Shown here: positions 28,696 to 36,855 of the stretch, one piece after another | Layout of the letters: the number at the start of each line of letters is the position of its first letter | How positions within the stretch are numbered: position 1 is the stretch's first letter | Assembly (NCBI RefSeq): GCF_020010905.1 | Contig: NZ_JAGJBY010000001.1 | Coordinates: forward strand, 620,001 to 684,000 | Source: Streptomyces acidiscabies | GTDB taxonomy: Bacteria > Actinomycetota > Actinomycetes > Streptomycetales > Streptomycetaceae | Direction: 5' to 3' | Length of the DNA stretch: 64,000 nucleotides | Position numbers and translations under genes: made by a program | The notes under the pieces: generated by a model | What the model was told of the DNA's origin: nothing | The model's input: the letters and a program-made list of their open reading frames with translations, nothing else | The model's database searches: none

Positions 28696-28953
28696 ATGCG
28701 AACGATGAGCCGGACCGGACTGGTGAGCGTGGGCCTCGGGCTGAGTGCGGTCGGCGGGTTCGTCGGCAGTTTGCTCAGAGAACGCAGCGCCCTGGCAGCC
28801 GCTCGCGACGCCGCGGGCGAGAGAAGCGAGGAACAGGCTTCATGGGGCGTCGGCTCGTACCGCTCACGCTGGACAACCTCCAGGACCTTCCCCAGCGCTG
28901 CCGCTCGTGTGTCTTCTGGGAGCTGGACCCCGTCAGCGGCGGAGCAGCGGTGA
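28696..28953 (+). CDS. Possible small membrane-anchored protein
   Basis: 85 residues at most, from ATG 28696 (or 28705), behind GGCGGAGG. One hydrophobic stretch, GLVSVGLGLSAVGGFVGSLL, would anchor it. The reading frame overlaps the acetyltransferase gene from 28842 and the overlapping tail looks like a shadow. It may be a small gene translated with the next one, or only a leader. Not recognised. Confidence 0.3.
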   Translation: MRTMSRTGLVSVGLGLSAVGGFVGSLLRERSALAAARDAAGERSEEQASWGVGSYRSRWTTSRTFPSAAARVSSGSWTPSAAEQR

Positions 28954-29459
28954 AGGCGGGGACCCCGGCGCTGGAGAAGGAGGCGTGGATCTCCGCCGTC
29001 CTGCTCGACTGGGGGTCCTGCGGGCGGGTCGCCTATGTCGACGAGGCACCCGTCGGGTTCGTGCTGTACGCGCCGCCCGCCTATGTCCCGCGCTCCACGG
29101 CGTTCCCCACGAGTCCGGTCTCGCCGGATGCCGTGCAGTTGATGACCGGGTTCATCCTGCCGGGGTATCAGGGGCAGGGGCTCGGGCGGATGATGGTCCA
29201 GACGGTCGCCAAGGATCTGCTGAGGCGGGGGTTCAGGGCGGTCGAGGCGTTCGGGGACGCGCGGTGGGACGAGCCGTCCTGTGTGCTGCCCGCCGAGCAT
29301 CTGCTGGCGGTCGGCTTCAAGACGGTCCGGCCGCATCCCGTGCACCCTCGGCTGAGGCTGGAGCTGCGGACGACGCTCTCCTGGAAGGAAGACGTGGAGC
29401 TGGCGCTGGACCGGTTGCTGGGGGCGGTACAGAAGGAACCGGTGCTGCGACCGCTGTGA
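28842..29459 (+). CDS. GNAT-family N-acetyltransferase
   Basis: 205 residues from ATG 28842, behind GAGGAA; longer starts in the same frame give unlikely residues. It has RCRSCVFWELDP near the start and an acetyl-CoA motif around GFILPGYQGQGLGRMMVQTV (GxGxG/A type). The substrate is unknown. A homologue lies between parB and trxA in other Streptomyces (SCO3888 position, from memory). The conserved cysteine pair CRSC is unusual for GNAT and could bind metal. Confidence 0.85.
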   Translation: MGRRLVPLTLDNLQDLPQRCRSCVFWELDPVSGGAAVKAGTPALEKEAWISAVLLDWGSCGRVAYVDEAPVGFVLYAPPAYVPRSTAFPTSPVSPDAVQLMTGFILPGYQGQGLGRMMVQTVAKDLLRRGFRAVEAFGDARWDEPSCVLPAEHLLAVGFKTVRPHPVHPRLRLELRTTLSWKEDVELALDRLLGAVQKEPVLRPL

Positions 29460-29477
29460 CGCCTTCGGGGCATGAGA

Positions 29478-29505
29478 AAGGGCCGGCCCTCACGGGTCGG
29501 CCCTT
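29478..29505. terminator. Terminator after the acetyltransferase gene
   Basis: AAGGGCCG and CGGCCCTT, with an inner GCCC/GGGT pair (one G-U), form a 12-bp stem with a TCAC loop. It lies between converging genes and next to a parS. Confidence 0.75.
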
Positions 29506-29509
29506 CGAT

Positions 29510-29523
29510 GTTTCACGTGAAAC
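29510..29523. promoter_or_regulatory. parS: parS site 4
   Basis: Exact core in the short interval between the converging acetyltransferase gene and trxA. Confidence 0.95.
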
Positions 29524-29563
29524 ATCGCCTCATTCGGCGCTGAACCTCATTCGGCGCTGAGCC

Positions 29564-29896
29564 CTACTCGGCGATGAACTCGTCCAGGTCGCGCAGGATC
29601 GCGGCCTTCGGCTTGGCGCCGACGATCGTCTTGGCGACCTCGCCGCCCTGGTAGACGTTCAGGGTCGGGATCGACATGACGCCGTACTTGAGCGCCGTCT
29701 CCTGGTTCTCGTCGATGTTCAGCTTGACGATCTCGATCTTCTCGCCGAACTCGGCGGCGATCGCTTCGAGGGAGGGCGCGATCTGGCGGCACGGGCCGCA
29801 CCACTCGGCCCAGAAGTCCACCAGGACGGGCTTGTCGCTCTTGAGGACGACCTCTTCGAAGTCGGCGTCGGTCACATGCTTGAGGGTGCCGGCCAC
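29564..29896 (-). CDS. trxA: Thioredoxin
   Basis: 110 residues. The active site is WAEWCGPCRQ, and the cis-proline loop is SIPTL. It reduces cytoplasmic disulfides and receives electrons from thioredoxin reductase, encoded 42 bases upstream in the same leftward operon (trxB-trxA), so it falls under the SigR-type promoter in front of trxB. Confidence 0.98.
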   Translation of the reverse strand: MAGTLKHVTDADFEEVVLKSDKPVLVDFWAEWCGPCRQIAPSLEAIAAEFGEKIEIVKLNIDENQETALKYGVMSIPTLNVYQGGEVAKTIVGAKPKAAILRDLDEFIAE

Positions 29897-29938
29897 AGGG
29901 GCTCCTTAGATCTTCTGTGCAGGGGGGAGAGGGGGAGG

Positions 29939-30904
29939 TCAGACGGTGGTCTTCTCGGCGGCCTGCTCCTCGTCCGCGAGGGCCGCGAGGAAACGCTCGG
30001 CGTCGAGCGCGGAGGAGCAGCCGGTACCGGCGGCGGTGATCGCCTGGCGGTAGGTGTGGTCGACGACGTCACCCGCCGCGAAGACACCGGTCAGGTTGGT
30101 CCGGGTCGACGGCGCCTGGACCTTCAGGTAGCCCTCGCCGTCCAGGTCGAGCTGGCCCTTGAAGAGCTCGGTGCGCGGGTCGTGGCCGATCGCGATGAAC
30201 AGGCCGGTCACCGGGAGGTCGGACAGCTCACCGGTCTTCAGGTTGCGCAGCTTCAGCCCCGCGAGCTTCTGCTCGCCCTGGATCTCGGCGACCTCGCTGT
30301 CCCAGACGAACTTGATCTTCGGGTCGGCGAAGGCGCGCTCCTGCATCGCCTTGGAGGCGCGCAGGGAGTCCCGGCGGTGGACGATCGTCACGGACCGGGC
30401 GAAGCGCGAGAGGAACGTCGCCTCCTCCATCGCGGTGTCGCCGCCGCCGATCACGGCGATGTCCTGGTCCTTGAAGAAGAACCCGTCACAGGTGGCGCAC
30501 CACGAGACACCGCGCCCGGAGAGCACGTCCTCGTTCGGCAGGCCGAGCTTGCGGTGCTGGGAGCCGGTCGTGACGATGACGGCCTTCGCCCGGTGGACCG
30601 TGCCCGCGGTGTCCGTGACGGTCTTGATCTCGCCGGTGAGGTCGACGGACACGATGTCGTCCGGGATCAGCTCGGTGCCGAAGCGCTCCGCCTGGCCGCG
30701 CATGTTGTCCATCAGGTCGGGGCCCATGATGCCGTCGCGGAAGCCCGGGAAGTTCTCCACCTCGGTGGTGTTCATCAGGGCGCCGCCTGCCGTGACGGCG
30801 CCTTCGAACACCAGCGGCTTCAGCGACGCGCGCGCGGTGTAGAGGGCCGCCGTGTAGCCGGCGGGCCCGGAGCCGATGATGATCACGTTACGGACGTCGC
30901 TCAC
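29939..30904 (-). CDS. trxB: Thioredoxin reductase
   Basis: 321 residues from GTG 30904, behind GAGGAA. FAD motif [15 protein letters not shown], redox centre [15 protein letters not shown] motif [12 protein letters not shown], and the second FAD motif [16 protein letters not shown]. It reduces thioredoxin with NADPH. First gene of the trxBA pair. Confidence 0.98.
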   Translation of the reverse strand: MSDVRNVIIIGSGPAGYTAALYTARASLKPLVFEGAVTAGGALMNTTEVENFPGFRDGIMGPDLMDNMRGQAERFGTELIPDDIVSVDLTGEIKTVTDTAGTVHRAKAVIVTTGSQHRKLGLPNEDVLSGRGVSWCATCDGFFFKDQDIAVIGGGDTAMEEATFLSRFARSVTIVHRRDSLRASKAMQERAFADPKIKFVWDSEVAEIQGEQKLAGLKLRNLKTGELSDLPVTGLFIAIGHDPRTELFKGQLDLDGEGYLKVQAPSTRTNLTGVFAAGDVVDHTYRQAITAAGTGCSSALDAERFLAALADEEQAAEKTTV

Positions 30905-30973
30905 GGCTAGGTTCCTCGTCTCTGGTCTGCGTCGTTCGACCGGTGGGAGCATCACTGCGCTCTCACCCCACCC

Positions 30974-31000
30974 AACGGATATTAAGGGGCGCGCATTCCC
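30974..31000 (-). promoter_or_regulatory. SigR-type promoter of trxBA
   Basis: On the minus strand GGGAAT (31000-30995), 18 bases, then GTT (30976-30974). This is the SigR consensus known for trxBA and other disulfide-stress genes in S. coelicolor. It lies about 70 bases before the trxB start codon. No sigR gene is in the window. Confidence 0.85.
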
Positions 31001-31063
31001 GGTGTGTCCGGGCACACGGAGACGCGGGCGCGGCGGTCGACGCGGGGGACGGGGCGCCGGGGG

Positions 31064-31912
31064 TTACGGGTGGGCGTAGGAGCGCTTGAGCAGCACGTCG
31101 GCGTGGGTGGCGGGGTGCTGTTCGCAGGCGCGGTCGACGAGGTAGGCGTCGACGTGGGTGCGGTCGGAGGCGTTGCGGAAGACGACGAGGAGGACGTCCT
31201 TGCCCTCGTAGACGCCTGGCTTCGAGGCGAGCGCCGTGTCCGTGCGGGCCGTGCCCTTCAGGACGCAGGACGGGATGTTCGGCGCGCTGAGCACCTGGGG
31301 GCTCTCGACCGTGCCCTGGATGCCGACCTCGCCCTTCGGGGCGCGGGACGACGACCGGTTGCTCTGGAGGGCGGTGCCCACGGAGTCCTGGAGGGTGCCT
31401 TGGGAGAAGGTGTCCGCGGCCGTGGCACGGCCCCCGCCGTCTCCCTCGCTCATGAGGGAGGAGAGCAGGACGGAACCCAGACCCAGGGCCGCGGCCGTGA
31501 AGACGCCGAGGACGGCTGCTTTGCGGCGGCGGGTGCGGGGGCGGTCCTTGCCCGTGCCCTTGCGGCCGGGGCCGGTGGTGGCGGTACGGGCGTGACCGGA
31601 GGGGCGATCGGCGACCGATGTTTCACGTGAAACATCAGCACCTTCGGTCGCCGTCTCTTCAGACGTTCCCGCCTCCGCTGCCAGCGCCGCGTCGATCCGC
31701 AGGACGACGTCCTCCGGCATCGCCACCGGCTCAGGCAGCGTCCCGAGGAGCTCCCGGATCTCCGCCAGCGACGCGTACGTGTCGGCGCAGACCTCGCACC
31801 CGTCCAGATGCCGGCGCAGTTCCGTGGTCCGGGTCGGCGTGGGGAGGCCCTCGGCGAGGTCGGAGAGTTCAGCGACGTCCGGGTGCCCGGCCGTGTCCGT
31901 CGTCGATGTCAC
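31064..31912 (-). CDS. Anti-sigma factor with zinc-finger-type N-terminus
   Basis: 282 residues from GTG 31912, behind GGAGGTGG. The N-terminal ZAS-type motif LRRHLDGCEVC (His-x3-Cys-x2-Cys) binds the partner sigma factor. One membrane span, AAVLGVFTAAALGLGSVLLS, is at about residue 135. The outer part of about 130 residues contains two cysteines. Its start overlaps the stop of the sigma gene by 4 bases, the usual pairing for ECF sigma and anti-sigma. A parS lies inside the gene. Confidence 0.88.
   Translation of the reverse strand: MTSTTDTAGHPDVAELSDLAEGLPTPTRTTELRRHLDGCEVCADTYASLAEIRELLGTLPEPVAMPEDVVLRIDAALAAEAGTSEETATEGADVSRETSVADRPSGHARTATTGPGRKGTGKDRPRTRRRKAAVLGVFTAAALGLGSVLLSSLMSEGDGGGRATAADTFSQGTLQDSVGTALQSNRSSSRAPKGEVGIQGTVESPQVLSAPNIPSCVLKGTARTDTALASKPGVYEGKDVLLVVFRNASDRTHVDAYLVDRACEQHPATHADVLLKRSYAHP
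31620..31633. promoter_or_regulatory. parS: parS site 5, inside the anti-sigma gene
   Basis: Exact core within the cytoplasmic linker of the anti-sigma factor, read on the minus strand as DVSRETS. Confidence 0.95.
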
Positions 31913-32634
31913 GCTCGCCCACCTCCGCCCTTCGCGGTAGCTGAATCGCCGGTCCCGGCTCCGTCCGGACCCTTTTCGCAGGGATCCGCTGCCGGTGGGA
32001 CGGATGTCCCCGCTCCTCGGTTCCGTCTGGTGCCCGGCTCCTTCTCGTCGCCGCTGTTTTCCGGCCGGAGATGGGTGAGCAGGGGGAGGAGTCTCGCGCG
32101 ACCTCTGGCGCAGCGGCTCTTCACGGTGCCGGTGGGGACGTCGAGCACCTTGGCCGCCTCGGCGACGGGGTAGCCCTGCATGTCGACGAGGACGAGGGCG
32201 GCGCGCTGGTCCGGCGGGAGGGTGCCCAGCGCCTCGATGAGCTGCCGGTGCAGATCGCCCCGCTCGACCGGCGCGGAGGCCGACTCGTGGGGTTCCAGGA
32301 GCTGTTCGAGGCGCTCGGTGTCGTCGACCGGCGAGGTCTTGCGGGAGGCCGCCTTGCGGGCCCGGTCGAGGCAGGCGTTCACGGTGATGCGGTGCAGCCA
32401 GGTCGTGACGGCCGACTGCCCCCGGAAGGTGTGGGCGGCCCGGTACGCCGACACCAGCGCGTCCTGCACGGCGTCGGCGGCCTCCTCCCGATCCCCCAGC
32501 GTCCGCAGCGCGACGGCCCACAGCCGGTCGCGGTGGCGCCGCACGATCTCACCGAAGGCGTCGGGGTCGCCTTGCACATGACGGGCGAGCAGATCGGAAT
32601 CGCTCACACCGTCGAACCCGGCGCCTTCCGCCAT
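31909..32634 (-). CDS. sigM: ECF RNA polymerase sigma factor, SigM type
   Basis: 241 residues from ATG 32634, behind GGAGGAGG. Region 2 spans DPDAFGEIVRRHRDRLWAVA to GQSAVTTWLHRITVNACLD; region 4 spans LPPDQRAALVLVDMQGYP to VPTGTVKSRCARGRARL. The Gly/Asp-rich tail of about 50 residues is not conserved. Position and order match S. coelicolor SCO3892. It follows the pseudokinase gene by 26 bases in a cell-envelope operon. Confidence 0.92.
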   Translation of the reverse strand: MAEGAGFDGVSDSDLLARHVQGDPDAFGEIVRRHRDRLWAVALRTLGDREEAADAVQDALVSAYRAAHTFRGQSAVTTWLHRITVNACLDRARKAASRKTSPVDDTERLEQLLEPHESASAPVERGDLHRQLIEALGTLPPDQRAALVLVDMQGYPVAEAAKVLDVPTGTVKSRCARGRARLLPLLTHLRPENSGDEKEPGTRRNRGAGTSVPPAADPCEKGPDGAGTGDSATAKGGGGRA

Positions 32635-32660
32635 CGGCCTCCTCCCCCTCCGGTGAGATG

Positions 32661-34367
32661 TCAGCCCGTGAACTTCACGTTCGTTATGGCCTGCTTGTAC
32701 CCGGCGCCGTTGTACTCGTCCGCGCCGGAGTACGGCAGCGCCGTCAGCCATACGAGAACGTACCGCGTCTTCACCGGGGTCTTGGCGGAGAACGTGAGTT
32801 GGCTGCTCGTCGTCTCCTTCTCGGCGATCTTCTTCATCGAGCTGAGCGGAGCCGAGGAGGAGAGGGAGTCGGTGGCGTACAGGGCGCCGGTCGTGTGGTC
32901 ACTGCCGTAGAGCAGCTCTATCGACGCACCCGACACCTCCTGCTCGGAGCCGAGGTCGTAGACGATCCCGACACCCTGCTTGAAGGGGGCGAGGACGGGG
33001 CCTTTGACGAACGTGTACGTCCGCCAGTAGGTGGAGCCCTTCGTGTCGTACGTGAGCCCCACGTCGCTCGGGTGCTGCGGCTTGCCGTCCGGGTAGTACT
33101 CGGCGGCGTCCTCGATCGTGAGCGCCTTGACCGGCTTCGGCGCCGTGCTCGGCTTGTCGCCGTCGTCGTCCGTCTGGGTCTGGTTGGTGTCGGAGTCCCG
33201 CTGGCCGAGGAGGGCCTCCGCGAGCTGCCAGCTGCCGAGGCCGAGGGCGGCGATGAGGAGGGCGGAGACCGCCCACTTCAGGGCCTTGCCGGTGCGGCTC
33301 TGGAGCGGGGGCGGCGGGGCCGGGACCGGCTGGGTGACGTGAGGGGCCGGACGGCCGTACGTGCCCTGCTGGTAGGTGGTGCGCTGGTACTCCGGGGGCG
33401 CGGTGAAGACCGGCTCCGGGGGGCGGATGCGGGGCATCTCGCCGATCGCCTTGACCAGTTCCTCCGGCGTCGTGCACGCGGACTCGTGCCGGGAGGCGGT
33501 CGCGCCGTCGTTGACGAGGGCCCGCATCGCCAGCTCGGACAGGCCGCGGTGGACGTGCGCGCGGACCTGGTCGGGGGCGATCAGGCCGACGCCCTTGGGC
33601 AGCCCGGCCAGGCCGTGCGCGTCGTTCTCGTACGGCCAGCGCTGGGTGAGCGCCGCGTACAGCAGGGCGCCGATCGCCTCGGTGTCGGTGCGCTGCGGGG
33701 TGTCGGAGGACATGCCGCGCAGCGCCGCGTTCACCGCGAGCCCGCGGATGCGCCACTGCCCGGTGGAGGTCCGCAGCACGGTGCCCGGCGTGAGCCGCAG
33801 GTGGGACAGGCCCTCGCGGTGGGCGGCGGCCATGGCCGCGGCGAGCTGACTGACCATCTGGTACGCGTCGTGCGGCTCCAGCGGCCCGGCAGCCAGCAGC
33901 GCGGTCAGCTCGACCGCGTCGGGCAGCCACTCGTGGACGACGTACACGAGGTCGTTCTCCTCGACGGCGTCCAGCACCTGCACGAACCGCGGATCGCCGA
34001 GCAGCGCCGCCGAGCGGGCCGCCGCCAGCACGGACCGCGCTCGCGCGTGGTCGGCCGGCAGGATGTGGACGCCGACCGCGCGGCGGAGTTTCTCGTCGAC
34101 CGCGCGCCAACTGCTGAACCCGTCCAGACGGGTGACGCACTCTTCGAGCCGGTACCGTCTGGCGAGTTTGTGGCCGCTGTGCAGCTCCGGTGCCGAGGTC
34201 TTCCCGGGACGCTCCGTCCCGTCACTCCCCTGTACCTCGTCGCTGTCCGTGTCCCGCTCCCGGTTCTGGGCCACGCCGTCGGCCGTGGACTCGTCCGCCT
34301 GTGCGGTCGGCGGCTCGGCGCCACCGTTCGCTGCCACGTCGACGGCAGCCGTGCTCCGTTCCGCCAC
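32661..34367 (-). CDS. Membrane-anchored pseudokinase linked to MurJ
   Basis: 568 residues. Residues about 65-290 have a protein-kinase fold, but the key residues are lost: the lysine strand reads RAVGVHIL, the catalytic loop is REGLSHLRLTPGTVL (no Asp), and DFG is replaced by IRGLAV. One span, WAVSALLIAALGLGSWQLAE, is near 355. The outer domain of about 170 residues resembles a discoidin-like sandwich. In mycobacteria a kinase-homology domain of this kind is fused to MurJ (MviN) and recruits FhaA; here it is a separate gene just downstream of murJ. Confidence 0.85.
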   Translation of the reverse strand: MAERSTAAVDVAANGGAEPPTAQADESTADGVAQNRERDTDSDEVQGSDGTERPGKTSAPELHSGHKLARRYRLEECVTRLDGFSSWRAVDEKLRRAVGVHILPADHARARSVLAAARSAALLGDPRFVQVLDAVEENDLVYVVHEWLPDAVELTALLAAGPLEPHDAYQMVSQLAAAMAAAHREGLSHLRLTPGTVLRTSTGQWRIRGLAVNAALRGMSSDTPQRTDTEAIGALLYAALTQRWPYENDAHGLAGLPKGVGLIAPDQVRAHVHRGLSELAMRALVNDGATASRHESACTTPEELVKAIGEMPRIRPPEPVFTAPPEYQRTTYQQGTYGRPAPHVTQPVPAPPPPLQSRTGKALKWAVSALLIAALGLGSWQLAEALLGQRDSDTNQTQTDDDGDKPSTAPKPVKALTIEDAAEYYPDGKPQHPSDVGLTYDTKGSTYWRTYTFVKGPVLAPFKQGVGIVYDLGSEQEVSGASIELLYGSDHTTGALYATDSLSSSAPLSSMKKIAEKETTSSQLTFSAKTPVKTRYVLVWLTALPYSGADEYNGAGYKQAITNVKFTG

Positions 34368-34504
34368 CGTCGCTCCCTGCCTCCCCTAGTCATCGCGTGT
34401 CGTCGGCGATCGTGCACGCCGTTCGACACCGAACCAATTGTGCCCACAGTCCGCCGCTATGCACGACACACGGCGGCGGGCGATGGTTGTGCGCTTGCCC
34501 CCGG

Positions 34505-36811
34505 TCAGCGACCGAGTCGTCCGCGCACCATACCGACGAGCGAGTTGAGCTCCTCGATCCGCATCCGCCGTGCGGCCACGAAGAAGACGCCGAGCAGGAC
34601 CACACCGCCCGCCAGCAGCGCGGCGAACGAGCCGATCACGCCCTGCCCGAGGGTGTGGGCGATGCCGTAGCAGGCGGCGCCGCTGAGCAGCGCGGCCGGC
34701 ACCGAGGCGATGCACAGCCGCGCGTACGTCCGCAGCACGCGCGCGCCGTCGAGGTCGCCGCCGAGCCGCTTGCGCAGCCGCGCCCAGGCGACCCCGACGC
34801 CGATCGCGTAGGCCAGACCGTACGCGGCGGCCATGCCGATCACCGCCCAGCGGGACGGCAGGACGAAGTAGCACAGCGCCGAGGCGCCCGCGTTGACGGC
34901 GGCGACGATGACCGTGTTGTAGAAGGGGGTGCGGGTGTCTTCGTACGCGTAGAAGGCGCGCAGGACGACGTACTGCACGGAGTAGGGGATCAGGCCGAGG
35001 CCGAAGGCCATCAGCATGAAGCCCATGTTCGTGGCCTCCGAGGTGCCGGAGGAGCCGAAGATCAGGGTGCACATCGGGATGCCGAGCGCGAGGAAGCCGA
35101 AGGCGATCGGGACGATGGCGACGGCCGTGGTGCGCAGGCCCTGCGAGATGTCGTCGCGGACCGCTCCCGCGTCGTGCTCGGCGGCCGAGCGCGCGAGGCG
35201 CGGCAGCAGCGCGGCCATCAGCGAGACCGTGATGATGGCCTGCGGCAGGCCCCAGATCAGCTGCGCGTTGGCGTAGGCGGAGAAGCCGGTGCCGTCGACC
35301 GGCGACTCCTTCCCGGCCGTGGTGGACAGCTGGGAGACGACGAGCGCGCCCGCCTGGTTGGCGAGGACGAACAGGAACGTCCACTTCGCGAGGGTGACGG
35401 CCTTGCCGAGGCCGTGGCCGCGCCAGTCGAAGCGCAGCCGCATCCGGAAGCCGGTCTCGCGCAGGTACGGGATCATCGCGAGCGACTGGACGACGAGCCC
35501 GAGCAGGATGCCGACGCCGAGCAGGCGCTGGCCCTCCGGCGGGATGTTGGTGACCTTCATGCCGGAGTCGGCGGCGGTGCCGTAGACCCAGATGAACATG
35601 CCCAGCGTCACGATGATGACGATGTTGTTGAGGACCGGCGTCCACATCATCGCGCCGAACTTGCCGCGCGCGTTGAGGATCTGGCCCATCACGACGTGTA
35701 CGCCCATGAAGAAGATGGACGGCAGGAAGTACTGGACGAAGGTGACGCCGACGTTGTTGGCGGCCGGGTCGCTGGCGACGGAGTCCGACAGCAGGCGGAT
35801 CAGCAGCGGCGCCCCGAAGATCGACGCGGCGGTGAGGACGCCGAGGGCGACCATGACGAGGGTCAGCAGGCGGTTGGCGAACGCCTCGCCGCCGTCGTCG
35901 TCCTCCTTCATCGCGCGCACGAGCTGCGGCACGAAGACGGAGTTGAGGCCGCCGCCGACGGTCAGGATGTAGATCATCGTCGGGAGCTGGTAGGCGACCT
36001 GGAAGGTGTCGCCGAGGAGGCCGACGCCGAGCGCCGAGACGATCATCGCGGAGCGGACGAAGCCGGTGAGGCGCGAGACCATCGTGCCGGCGGCCATCAC
36101 CGCGCTGGACTTCAGCAGCCCGGCGGCCTTGCCGCTCTTCTTCGCCGGAGCCGAAGCGGGAGCGGGGGCGGGGGCGGGAGCGCCGGGGGCGGCAGCGGCG
36201 GGGACCGGCTCGGGGGGTTCGGAGACCGCCGCCGTGAGGTTCATCGTCCGGTCGTCGGCGGGCACCGGGTACTGCGGCGCCGGCACCTGCGGGTTCTCCA
36301 TGTGCGGACGGTCGGTCTGCGGGCGCGGCGCCTGGGAGGGCCGGGGCGCGCCGCCCTGTCCCTGGTCGCGGAAGAGGTGCGCGAACGCGTCCGGCTGCGG
36401 CTGCTCCTCGCCGGAGTGCGTCACCAGGTCGTCCACGCCCACGAACTGCGTGGTGCGCGCGTCGTCGCCGTACGGCAGGTACTGCGTCGGCCCCTCCGGC
36501 TCGGGCGCCGGGGGCTGGGCCCAGACCTGCGGGTCGGGGGCGTACGGCGACTGCTGCGGCTGGCCGTAGAGCGGGCCCGGGTAGGTGCCGGGCGGCGGCG
36601 GGGGGTGCGCGGCGCGGTCGTACAGCGCCTCGGTGACCGGGTCCTGCGCGGTGAGGTCCTGCGCGCGGTAGGGGTCCTGGGCGAAGGCGTCCTGGAGGTA
36701 CGGGTCGGCGGGCTGCTGCGGCACCTGGCCGTGCTCGGGCGGCGGCGGGCCCTCGGGGTGGCCCGAGCCGCCCACACCCTGGCCCCGGTCACCGTCGTAC
36801 GGCGCGTTCAT
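34505..36811 (-). CDS. murJ: Lipid II flippase MurJ (MviN)
   Basis: 768 residues. The C-terminal 540 residues form the 14-span MOP flippase: start LLKSSAVMAAGTMVSRLTGF, and the conserved arginine region around VMAALLPRLARSAAEHD. The first 225 residues are a disordered Pro/Gln/Tyr-rich cytoplasmic extension typical of streptomycetes. It moves lipid II across the membrane for peptidoglycan synthesis. It follows the DUF6049 gene by 44 bases; the pseudokinase gene follows. Confidence 0.95.
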   Translation of the reverse strand: MNAPYDGDRGQGVGGSGHPEGPPPPEHGQVPQQPADPYLQDAFAQDPYRAQDLTAQDPVTEALYDRAAHPPPPPGTYPGPLYGQPQQSPYAPDPQVWAQPPAPEPEGPTQYLPYGDDARTTQFVGVDDLVTHSGEEQPQPDAFAHLFRDQGQGGAPRPSQAPRPQTDRPHMENPQVPAPQYPVPADDRTMNLTAAVSEPPEPVPAAAAPGAPAPAPAPASAPAKKSGKAAGLLKSSAVMAAGTMVSRLTGFVRSAMIVSALGVGLLGDTFQVAYQLPTMIYILTVGGGLNSVFVPQLVRAMKEDDDGGEAFANRLLTLVMVALGVLTAASIFGAPLLIRLLSDSVASDPAANNVGVTFVQYFLPSIFFMGVHVVMGQILNARGKFGAMMWTPVLNNIVIIVTLGMFIWVYGTAADSGMKVTNIPPEGQRLLGVGILLGLVVQSLAMIPYLRETGFRMRLRFDWRGHGLGKAVTLAKWTFLFVLANQAGALVVSQLSTTAGKESPVDGTGFSAYANAQLIWGLPQAIITVSLMAALLPRLARSAAEHDAGAVRDDISQGLRTTAVAIVPIAFGFLALGIPMCTLIFGSSGTSEATNMGFMLMAFGLGLIPYSVQYVVLRAFYAYEDTRTPFYNTVIVAAVNAGASALCYFVLPSRWAVIGMAAAYGLAYAIGVGVAWARLRKRLGGDLDGARVLRTYARLCIASVPAALLSGAACYGIAHTLGQGVIGSFAALLAGGVVLLGVFFVAARRMRIEELNSLVGMVRGRLGR

Positions 36812-36855
36812 GGTTACCCCACCTCATCGTCCCGGGCCGACCGGCCACGACATCC

